NCBI GenBank assembly: GCA_963575645.1
Contig: OY754464.1
Location: 60,424,948-60,488,947, forward strand
Direction: 5' to 3'
Source: Xanthostigma xanthostigma
Lineage: Eukaryota > Arthropoda > Insecta > Raphidioptera > Raphidiidae
Length of the DNA stretch: 64,000 nucleotides
Numbering within the stretch: position 1 is the first letter of the stretch; each line of letters opens with the position of its first letter. The notes below the pieces were generated by a model that worked only from the letters and a program-made list of their open reading frames with translations, did no database searches and was not told where the DNA came from. The position numbers were made by a program, and so were the translations under genes. Positions 56,176 to 64,000 of this stretch are shown piece after piece.

Positions 56176-56629
56176 AATAAATGGCTCAAGTGCTTTTAAT
56201 CTTTCTGCGTAGTTGTAAGGAATAATAAATTCTAGGTGTTATTGGTTTAAAATTTAAATGTTAAAAATTTGTCATAATTTAGTTTAACATTTTTATAGTT
56301 CAACTAAAGTTCGAATGAAATAAAATTTAATGTTATGATTGTTGAATTTATTCAACTTGCACACGATTGAATCAATTCGTGATTATTGAAAAATTTAAAT
56401 ATCTGAAATGTGCTTGAAATTGCAGAAAATTTTTATGATATTGCAATGGCGACGATAACCGTTTTCTAATTCATGAATGTTAAAGAAATTATACCAGTTT
56501 AACTGCTAGAAGAAAAAGAAATATTAATGTTCTTTAAACATTTGTAATAGCCTTATTGCATATACCTTTATCGATTATGAAAATACTGTGGGCAAAAGAC
56601 AAAACCGTGTCCAAATTTCTTTAAAGTAA
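56176..56629. other. No gene or repeat recognised
   Basis: AT-rich spacer, nothing identified. Confidence 0.4.
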
Positions 56630-56697
56630 AACTGCTTTTGGCACAGTAGGCTGAAATTTGTTCATGAGATTGAACGTGTCACAGCACCTATAGGTAT

Positions 56698-57673
56698 ATA
56701 TTATACAGTGTGTTCATTTCAAAAGTATCCACCCTTAATATCTCCTGACCTGATGTGATTATTGTTTTGAGTGAAAACACGTCGATTTAGATATCGAGGG
56801 GGAAGTTCAAAAATGGAACCTAGAGAATTTTAGGTTTCATCCCCTAGCCCCCAGCCACCCCCACTTTGAAATTTCAAATGGCACCCCCTACCTTGTGATG
56901 CATCATTTGAAAGGGCATAATATTCTCTATTCAACCATGATAAAAAAAATGAAATCGATCGATTGGTTCTTAAGATAGACTACACAGAAGATGGAAGGTA
57001 TGAAATCAATTATTATTACTTATTAGCAAAACATTGCGGATTGGATACACTGTTGAATTCAACAAACATTTTGAAACACTTATTATTATGTATTTATTTT
57101 AAATTACGACAAAAATCGCATCCCATGGCTCGAGACTGTGTTTTTTCCATGATGCGACAGCGATGTATGCAACATTCGTCAAAGTTCGTGAAGAGTTCCA
57201 AAACAGAATGTATTTTTGTCTAGCAAATAATGGTAGCCATTTCGAACATGTCATAAAATAATTTCTTATGACTGTAATTTAAAATAAATAATAATAAGTG
57301 TTTCTAAATGTTTGTTGAATTCAACAGTGTATCCAATCCGCAATGTTTTGCTAATAATAATTGATTTCATACCTTCTATCTTCTGTGTAGTCTATCTTAA
57401 GAACCAATCGATCGATTTCATTTTTTTTATCATGGTTGAATAGAGAATTTTATGCCCTTTCAAATGATGCATCACAAGGTAGGGGGTGCCATTTGAAATT
57501 TCAAAGTGGGAGTGGCTGGGGGCTAGGGGATGAAACCTAAAATTCTCTAGGTTCCATTTTTGAACTTCCCCCTCGATATCTAAATCGACGTGTTTTCACT
57601 CAAAACAATAATCACATCAGGTCAGGAGATATTAAGGGTGGATACTTTTGAAATGAACACACTGTATAATATA
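56698..57673. mobile_element. Long fold-back element, about 400-bp arms
   Basis: The left arm (56698-57107) starts ACAGTGTGTTCATTTCAAAA then GTATCCACCC. The right arm (57274-57673) is its near-exact reverse complement, ending GGGTGGATACTTTTGAAATG then AACACACTGT. The 166-bp centre holds the end of a transposase frame. The arms contain CGATCGATTGGTTCTTAAGA and TTCAACAAACATTT blocks. The structure looks like one mariner-like right end joined to an inverted copy of itself. Confidence 0.85.
57154..57261 (+). pseudogene. Transposase C-terminal remnant at fold-back centre
   Basis: Thirty-five codons then a stop: ATAMYATFVKVREEF then NRMYFCLANNGSHFEHVI. The 'R...C...nG.HFEh.i' ending is the usual C-terminus of insect mariner-like proteins associated with DUF4817. 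The N-terminal and catalytic parts are absent. Its stop lies just before the right arm, where the natural 3' end of such an element would begin. Confidence 0.6.
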
Positions 57674-57840
57674 TTATATTTACCTCTATACAAATCGGCT
57701 CTAGAAAATTTCGTCTTAATTAATTTTCTACCTCGTAATCTAAAGGTCGTAGGTTCGATCCCGGCTGTCCATGTCATTATTATTTTTTTTTTAACAAGCT
57801 TTTATTTAACTTGCAATGTTTGTATGTTTAGGTAAAATCT

Positions 57841-58913
57841 TGAAAACTGAACTAGAACCACTTCCTCTTATCTTGCAGAGTTGAATTTTTACATGTTGGT
57901 TCAGTTCCGATTTTTAGTTTTAGCGAATACTAAAAAATTAATAGAAAAAAACTAAAAAATTAAATTACTTATAATAGTAAAAAAAATAAATTTTTAAAAA
58001 CAAGCTTGATTTAAACATTCCATAAAGAAGAAAATAAATTTTAAATTAAATCAAACCCAACCATTTATTACATTATACAATTTATTTAGGTATATGATAT
58101 TGTCAATTTCAGAGTTTGACGTAGCCTAATTTTGTTGTTTCTAAAGATATTACAAAAATTATTTCGCCATTAATTTTGCAATTTTTAGGACGGAGACTAA
58201 GAGTGAAAAAAATTAAAAAACTGCATAATTGGCAAACAAAAATTTTTTATTTAGGGCTGGTAGTACGCCATGCTATTATATCGCCAGAACCTGTTGATTC
58301 GTTCTGGCTGAAATTGGGGGACGGACCCAGATGTTTGCACAAAAAAATCGACTTAAGTGATTTTGTTACATGAGCGCAGAAATAAAAAAAAAACAATCCA
58401 CTTGAAAACTCCGCGTTCAATCAAAACTAAAAAGACGGTATGCAGGTAGTATAAACGCGTTTAAAAGTTCAGTAACTTTTTGAACCGATGCTGCATATAA
58501 TATGAAATTAACTAAATTCATGGTTAGACACTAATTATTTTGTGTAATTATGTACCAGCAGTATAATTAATCAACTTACTACTATAGAGCAGCACCACTT
58601 ATAAATGTAAGATATAAACTTTACGTGACTTTTGGTCTGTTGGATGCTGTAACAGTACTCCCGCTTTATTGCCGAATTACTAAATGTTTCAAAAAACTTA
58701 CCCGCTTAAAATTTAGTTTATGACTACAGCTAGACTGCTTGACTTAGCTCGCGTAAAGCTAGAGCAATATCGCAGATTATATAGACGTTCTATTATAAAC
58801 GTCAATATTCTGTAACGTCATCATCATCTCGAAAAAATCACGCCCACCGTCATTCACTCTTTCGGATAGACTTTCCAAAAAATAGTCGAATATGCAATAT
58901 GCGATATATACCA
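57841..58913. other. No gene recognised; short repeat near 58150
   Basis: About 70 bp around CATTAATTTTGCAATTTTTA recur at 27.33 kb. A plus-strand frame after it (58176-58373) has no recognised motif. Confidence 0.35.
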
Positions 58914-59436
58914 AGATCCCAGACCCGCCAGACCTACGTCATCATTTCAGTACTGAAGATTTTATCAGTAACTGTGCAATAGTTAGTTAAAAACGTATTT
59001 GCTAACTTACAATTGACAGGTTTTAAAGGAACATAAAACACGTGGCTACTTACGTACGCAATGGTATTATGAGTGCGAGTGAGAGCATTAGATGATTTTT
59101 TTTTGACAGCTTCACGAAATTTAGGTTTTTTATTTGTTTACACACACACACAGAGTAGTTCATGAGTTTTAGAGAGAAAAACTCCATGAAAACAAATAAA
59201 CAACCTACATTTCATGAAGCTGCGTCAAACAAAAAAAATCATCTAATGCTCTCACTCGCACTCATATGCAATATGCATGCATAATACCATTGCATACGTA
59301 GGTAAGCACGTGTTTTATGTACCTTAAGAATCTGTTATCTGTAAAAGGCCCCCGCTTTCAAATTGGTATACGTTTCTAATTAAATATTGTACATTTACTG
59401 ATAAAATCTTAGGTAGGTCTGGCGGGTCTGGGATCG
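58914..59436. mobile_element. Fold-back element, about 240-bp arms
   Basis: Outer GATCCCAGACCCGCCAGACC then TACG is mirrored by GTAGGTCTGGCGGGTCTGGG then ATC. Inner blocks AGTGCGAGTGAGAGCATTAG then ATGATTTTTTTT are mirrored by AAAAAAAATCATCTAATGCT then CTCACTCGCACT. The centre is the palindrome TTCATGAGTTTT...AAAACTCCATGAA. Pairing is interrupted in the outer third. No coding content. Confidence 0.8.
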
Positions 59437-59984
59437 TGCTCTAATACTTGACCGATTTGGGGGGTAAAATGAAAAATCTAACATAAATGAGTGACAACGA
59501 TATTTAAATAGAAATTTAAACTACATTTTTTTTATGATCCACTGATGGGCATAATCAAACTTTAAAACTGATAAAAATGCATGGTGCCAGAAAAAAAATC
59601 GAATTTCAGAAATTAATATTTCACCGCTCGGGTGTACATATTATAGTGTCCTCTTCCCTTCTAAATTTTTGAACGAATCGAAATAAAATCTAGGTAAAAT
59701 CTTAACACAAAAACTTTTGTTGAAGATAAGTTTTTAAAAATTTTGCACTGCTGTCTCTATACTAACTCTCATTATCACCTCTCGATCCAGTTTTCTCCTT
59801 CCTTGTACTAGCTTGCACAGTTTGGAATGCAAAGGTTACAGGATAACGCATGAAATATGAAAATGCCACTCTCTTTTAATCTCAAATGAAGCATCTGATT
59901 TTGATGAAATTGAAAATTTGAGAGTACTTTTGATAGCAGAATATGATTTTGAAGTGAATTTCTGAATAGTTTTGTGCAAGGCCA
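59437..59984. other. No gene recognised
   Basis: AT-rich, with no identifiable content up to the LINE fragment. Confidence 0.4.
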
Positions 59985-60195
59985 TTTAAATTTATTTTTT
60001 TATTTCTGTGTAATTTTTTTGTAACAACCTGTGCATTATGTAGATTTGTAAGATGATCTCTGCGGGGCCAAACGAAATACGAGATCCACACAATATAATA
60101 CACGGTAACAGATTTACTGAGAGCTGTCCGGCTACTGGTCACCATGCACTGGTGCCGGAGGCGACTCATAAACAACATCACTGTGTGTGGAAGTA
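59985..60195 (-). pseudogene. Possible non-LTR reverse transcriptase fragment
   Basis: The minus-strand frame reads SRLRHQCMVTSSRTALSK, SVTVYYIVWISYFVWP and RRDHLTNLHNAQVV, which lines up with 'lR..l....L..vYya.iqSi..YgI.vWg......l..l..aQ..vik' in the region after the RT palm. Identity is low, and the rest of the frame (to 59882) is less convincing. Confidence 0.4.
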
Positions 60196-60196
60196 T

Positions 60197-60222
60197 AGAA
60201 TCTCTCTCTCTCTCTCTCTGGA
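60197..60222. repeat. (TC)n microsatellite
   Basis: About eleven TC dinucleotides in a row between TAGAA and GGAATAAC. Confidence 0.85.
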
Positions 60223-60472
60223 ATAACTCACTAAACACGGATTGTAATAACACGTACTGTATTTAAAGCTCTGTATGTATGTGAGTATGTGCGTGTGTGA
60301 ATAGACTAATGTTGTTTTATGAGAGTTAGGAGTTGTATATGTTTACGTCTGCGAACCAAATCTTGATCCATAATTGCAAGACGCTTCGTCAAATTACTTT
60401 TGATGCTAATTTACAAGTTTCGATTCCAATTGTCGACAAAATATTGGTTGATCTGTGAACATATTATCAGCT

Positions 60473-60584
60473 AATAATAATTATTGTTATTTTTGGAGTC
60501 GGTGTCACATCGGAGATTCGTCGTGTCTCGGAATAGATTTCATTTTGGCTGACACCGACTCCAAAAATAACAATAATTATTATT
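60473..60584. repeat. Perfect-arm hairpin, 35-bp arms
   Basis: AATAATAATTATTGTTATTT then TTGGAGTCGGTGTCA is mirrored exactly by TGACACCGACTCCAAAAATA then ACAATAATTATTATT around a 42-bp loop. It adjoins the GAAGTCGGTT repeat, whose body uses similar wording, so it may be an inverted duplication of that repeat's end. Confidence 0.8.
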
Positions 60585-60912
60585 TTTTACTTTTTAGTGC
60601 ATATTTTGAAGTCGGTTCAATTTTTTTGTTAAAAATATTTTATTTTTCTCTTTTTAGTGTTAGATAAAGTATTGCAATCGGATAGGCCAAGTATGCGTGC
60701 CTTTGAAATTTGAGTTTCCCTCGATTTCTCCGGATTCCACCATCAGATCCTGACTTGCTTCCGATGGGACCACCTCGGAAGTGCACTCTTTCGAATAAAA
60801 AAAAATTGAAAATCGGTCCATAATTGACGGAGAAATGGTGAACATACATAAAAAAAAGTATATATACAGTCGAACATAGAACCCCCTCCTTTTTTGAAGT
60901 CAGTTAAAAAAT
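60585..60912 (+). repeat. Insect repeat tail with CCTTTTTTGAAGTCAGTTAA end
   Basis: Contains TCCGGATTCCACCATCAGAT, TTCCGATGGGACCACCTCGG, AATCGGTCCATAATTGACGG and ends TATACAGTCGAACATAGAAC then CCCCTCCTTTTTTGAAGTCA. This '...gaacctcctccttttttgaagtcggttaaa' tail is a recurrent interspersed repeat in insects, notably Lepidoptera, as far as I recall. Non-coding, and its mobile class is uncertain. Confidence 0.6.
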
Positions 60913-61580
60913 ACAAGACATCCCGTAAATATTTTTGTGCTTGGTATTTACTGAATTTTGTCCACCAATAACCTTGCTTTTGTTACTGACTCCAGAAGAT
61001 TGGCGACTAGGTTTTCTTGTGAAATTACTACACGCTCGTCTATGTGTCCAAATATTGTTGTTCTCCTGCAGGAAGGTCTCGCAGTCGAACAAGAAATGGA
61101 TGACTCTTTCGTCTTCCATTTGACAAAATCTATACAGTAAGTATGTTCCAAGCATCCAGAAAACGGACACAGAACAGTCACCGTCTTACGCAGTAGTCAA
61201 AACAAAAGTGCTTGTATCGGTTTTTGAGCTACTGCGCAAGACTGTGAGCTACTGCTCAAGATGATGAGGGTTCTGTGCCTCTTCTCCTGCTGCTTGGAAC
61301 ATACCTAGTGTCCATTATTGGTATATCTCCATCGTGAGTGTTTCCTTTGGGATGTGTGGTCGATCAAAAACCTAACCATTTCCTTAGTTCGATCCACTCA
61401 ATCGAATCTTTAAGCCATTTTGAAGGACTAGCAATCATTTTCTTCCCATGTGTGCATTCCCTGAAATCAGGTCCCAGTCAAAAACATTGTTAATTAACCA
61501 GCTTCTAACAGTGTGCTGGATATTTCTATTAGGACTGGATTTGGTCCAATGGATTACTCAAAGCGGCACAAAGCAGGCGT
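60905..61580 (-). pseudogene. LINE RNase H / C-terminal remnant interrupted by a MITE
   Basis: In two minus-strand pieces. The upstream piece (61304-61560) has HMGRKMIASPSKWLKDSI then EWIELRKWLGF and, after a frame change, IDHTSQRKHSRWRYTNNGH, resembling the 'G.LTGH..l..Hl..mg' lead-in. The downstream piece (60905-61141) reads LYRFCQMEDERVIHFLFD then CETFL, matching the 'CRfC...dEt..HilfdCpal' zinc-knuckle-like motif after the RNase H domain of RNase H-bearing non-LTR elements. A TA-flanked MITE separates them exactly inside this motif region. Stops and frameshifts make it non-functional. Confidence 0.65.
61142..61303. mobile_element. Short TGTTCCAAGC MITE, copy 2
   Basis: Ends TATGTTCCAAGC and GCTTGGAACATA are perfect inverted repeats, with TA as target. 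GTATCGGTTTTTGAGCTA inside is the reverse of the 14.95 kb copy's core. It splits the LINE remnant, so it inserted later. Confidence 0.8.
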
Positions 61581-61904
61581 GCTTTCGTAAACAACCCAAA
61601 TAAACTGCAAATAACTACACAACTAAGCTGTCGGATATTATATTTATTATGCGTGAAAAATAGCCACTTTATATACGTGTAAAAAATATCATCTATTTCT
61701 CGCCTGTTATTATTTTTGACTGTTAAAACGCTCTGGCTCTCGTTTTACTATGATGTCACATGACGATATAAAATAATAATAATTCACGTACTAGATACAT
61801 AATCTACTACATTGCACACCACCCCTATAAAATAACTACTTTTCATGCCTGTATAGCGGTCGTAAACTGACCCGTATAACATTGGTGCTATGAATTGAAT
61901 GCAT
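61581..61904. other. No gene or repeat recognised
   Basis: Only GTAAACAACCCAAATA recalls the text at about 12.13 kb. Confidence 0.4.
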
Positions 61905-62130
61905 GATATCTTAACAATCCAATAGTAATTTTCAAAAGCGATCTGTCAGTTACCATATTTTAATACTATAAGAGAAACAGAGATAGCAAAGCAGTCGTAA
62001 TTTTTGTCAACAGCTCATATGAAAATAGCTACACAACAGGCAACAGCTGTCAAAAATATTTAAGATATACTTTTTATGAGTCGAAAGTCAGCTATTTTAC
62101 AGGAAATGCATCCAAAAAATGTAATATGCA
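61905..62130 (+). repeat. Family Y repeat, copy 2, uninterrupted
   Basis: Matches the two halves at 12.02 and 12.65 kb: TCCAATAGTAATTTTCAAAA, TACTATAAGAGAAACAGAGA, GTCAGCTATTTTACAGGAAA then TGCATCCAAA. It lacks the pogo-like MITE. Confidence 0.55.
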
Positions 62131-62745
62131 TCTTGTACGTATACTGTCTCGACTAACTAAAAACTCTCTAATCACTCGTTTAAACATAATGTCACTGTCT
62201 CGTATAATAACTTCATTTACGAACAAGATACATAAACTAATATTGTATTTTTTTTTCTTTTTTAAAATATAATGCTTACCAAACGATTTTTAAACATTCG
62301 TTATGAAAATTCTGAAAAAAACCGACCCTTGTGATTAATATTCGGTTGATTTTATTTTTTATTCTTTGTCCACTAGTGTAAATGTTTATATAGGCGAAGT
62401 TTCATTCCAGTTTCAAGAAGCCCATAACATAACATAACAACTGTACAACACAAGATCGTTAAATATTAAATAAAAAAGTTTTTTATGGTCTCATTCAGAG
62501 TCAACAGTCAGTCATAACTCGACGGAGATACATTTAGGTAGAGGACGAAACCATTGTAGAACACATATCATCTACATAATTACTAAACTATAATACAACT
62601 ATTTACTCATCTTCGACGTGACCTACAAAATTAATTATAGGTATTAAAAAGTTGGTAACACTGCTTGCTTCATTTGTTTGGTTTTTTATAATCTGGAGAA
62701 TAAAATGAAAACAAAACATTTCTAGCAAAGGGTCAGTTATCGAGT
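62131..62745. other. No gene recognised
   Basis: AT-rich stretch with no identifiable coding or repeat content. Confidence 0.4.
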
Positions 62746-62747
62746 AA

Positions 62748-63020
62748 TCATGGAGGATAGAGAGGATGGAGACTGATCTCTTCGAGCCGTAATGCGAACC
62801 GCATGTTCCGGCAATCAATGACAGTAAGGGTTCGTAAAAGTTTTATGCGCAGCGCTGTCGCTGTAAGATCCCACGAGTCTCTTGGATTGTTACATCCTTC
62901 CTGCATTGAGTCCTCTCTCCATGACTCTATAAACGAATCCATGGCAACGTGATATTGTTTCCTGCCTTTTAACCTGATTGATTTGATTTCTAATGCTGGG
63001 TTGCAGAAGGGATTAACAAA
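62748..63020 (-). pseudogene. Unassigned coding-like frame
   Basis: About 90 codons open on the minus strand: NPFCNPALEIKSIRLKGR, KQYHVAMDSFIESWREDS, MQEGCNNPRDSWDLTATA, LRIKLLRTLTVIDCRN then a stop after LHPLYPP. The composition (mixed charged and hydrophobic, WREDS/SWDLTATALRIKLLR helical look) is more protein-like than chance frames around it. No family is recognised. The 5' edge overlaps a block repeated near 37.9 kb, so it may belong to an unidentified element rather than a host exon. Confidence 0.3.
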
Positions 63021-63082
63021 AAAATTGATTTGACAATGACCTTAGATTGTGATCATATGTCGTATTCCAACTTCCTGTCATC

Positions 63083-63521
63083 TAAAGGCTCAATTACATT
63101 GAGCGAGTTTACAAGCTGCTTGTTGGCTAATTCGCTAGTTGCTAGTAAACTCGCTCAATGTAATCAGTTTACTAGTCAAGTAGCAGATTGTAAACTATCT
63201 GCGAGTAAAGTTGAAAGCCGATCAACTTTACTCGCTACTCGCTGGCGTTTGAGATTGTTAGCTAGTTAACTAGCTGTGTGTCATCATAGTTGCCAGTGAA
63301 CTAGATGCGTCTTGGTAGTTTCTGGTTTCAGTGTCTACAAAATGTCGACGGAAATGAAAGAAAAACAACAAAAAATTCACAATACGTGGCTCGTTAGCTA
63401 GTTGGCTAGTGAGCGAGTGAGAAGTTTGTGTGTCATCATTCGTATCTCACTAGCCAACTCGCCTGCTTCTAAACTATCCAACAAGCAGCTTGTAAACTCG
63501 CTCAATGTAATTGAGCCTTTA
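63083..63521. mobile_element. AAGGCTCAATTACA TIR element
   Basis: The left end AAGGCTCAATTACATTGAGC, then GAGTTTACAAGCTGCTTGTT, is mirrored by AACAAGCAGCTTGTAAACTC then GCTCAATGTAATTGAGCCTT, a perfect inverted repeat of over 40 bp. TA lies at both outer edges. The interior repeats AAACTCGCTCAATGTAAT and many TAGCTAGT/CTAGTTG motifs. It is 439 bp and non-coding. The TA flanks favour a mariner-like mover, though GGCTCA-type ends would also suit Harbinger with a 3-bp target. Confidence 0.75.
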
Positions 63522-64000
63522 GATCTGTTTGTGCGTAACACGTTTGTTATGGTTTTTGCGATTAATTTTTTGCGCACTATAGCGCCCCTGGCGCATTACT
63601 ATCGTAATATCTATCATTGCAGATGAATTATTACAAACCCTTTACAGAAAACCGCATCTGAATTGATCAAACCGATTTCCAGATAAATGGCGACATTCGA
63701 GTGCACAAACAAACAACAAACAATCTCTCAGGCTAAACGCATATACCAGCTCCGTTCTGTCGTGGGTAAAAAAGAAGCTGATTTTAATGAACAGCATCTC
63801 TTCTGGCTTATATGCTTATATATTTTGTATCCCAAAAATTCACACAAATGTCTTCGAGTATTGGAAACACCATACAATCAACGGAATCTCTGTAATCGAC
63901 CGTATTTTTGATCATTTTTAACGAAAAAAAACAACTTCCTAGAATTTTACATCTGTTTGCGCCTTTTTCTTAGCGGCAGTTATTAACAATTTTCCGCTCC
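63522..64000. other. No gene recognised to window edge
   Basis: A plus-strand frame of 74 codons at 63687 has no recognised motif. A gene or element could start here and continue outside the window. Confidence 0.35.

Larger units (their letters stand above)
56630..57840 (+). repeat. Family C repeat, copy 3, split by a long fold-back
   Basis: The left part (AAGTAAAACTGCTTTTGGCA then CAGTAGGCTGAAATT) matches the family C start at 3.8 kb. The right part has an exact pol III B box in GTAGGTTCGATCCCGGCTGT, preceded by CTACCTCGTAATCTAAAGGT and followed by a poly-T run. Between them lies a fold-back of nearly 1 kb. This is the best-preserved tRNA-like segment of the family. Confidence 0.55.

Overview
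This window is AT-rich eukaryotic nuclear DNA, almost certainly from an insect. No intact host gene was found. The coding traces that can be identified are all decayed pieces of transposable elements: non-LTR reverse transcriptase C-termini, an RNase H tail, two PIF/Harbinger nuclease fragments and two transposase C-termini. Lower-copy fragments close to the CGGCTTCGCACGC and 'TATAATATTAGTA' repeat classes common in insect genomes support an arthropod host. Hemiptera or Lepidoptera are both possible and the sequence alone does not decide.

Layout. 0.3-2.2 kb: two copies of a terminally inverted element (family A) and one of family B. 2.8-4.6 kb: a two-copy repeat with a tRNA-like B box (family C), then a CpG-rich stretch. 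5.1-7.1 kb: family D carrying an inserted LINE tail, then a Harbinger fragment. 8.1-14.6 kb: a fold-back MITE, several insect 'CGGCTTCGC' repeats, a pogo-like MITE nested in another repeat, a GCCGGATTTA element and a TIR element (family E). 17.1-18.3 kb: a CGGATACGGA element with family A nested inside. 18.9-20.8 kb: a solo LTR, a Jockey-like RT remnant and the second family E copy. 22-24.5 kb: an ATAAGACGCAC element apparently opened by a Harbinger element and a small TIR element. 25.8-33.5 kb: the second copies of D, the pogo-like MITE and the CGGCTTCGC repeat, RT remnants, a hAT element with a perfect 8-bp target duplication, and a tRNA-like SINE. 34-39.5 kb: an 87-bp tandem repeat, a TA-flanked element hosting family B, a large fold-back and a second solo LTR. 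42.5-46.1 kb: a TIR element hosting a double-palindrome MITE, an inverted repeat with a perfect 60-bp palindrome, and family A. 48-54 kb: five family B copies, one split by a mariner-like element. 55.6-59.4 kb: the second double-palindrome MITE and three further fold-backs. 60-63.5 kb: LINE remnants, one interrupted by a TA-flanked MITE, an unassigned reading frame and a TIR element.

The parts do not form a pathway. The region is a graveyard of mainly non-autonomous DNA transposons that inserted into one another, probably a gene-poor intergenic block or long intron. I found no operon, CRISPR array, rRNA or functional tRNA. The most unusual signals are structural: a MITE made of two tandem palindromes, long inverted repeats, a variable-number minisatellite inside family A, and a sequence module shared by families A and B. 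All similarity statements were made by eye, without database searches.
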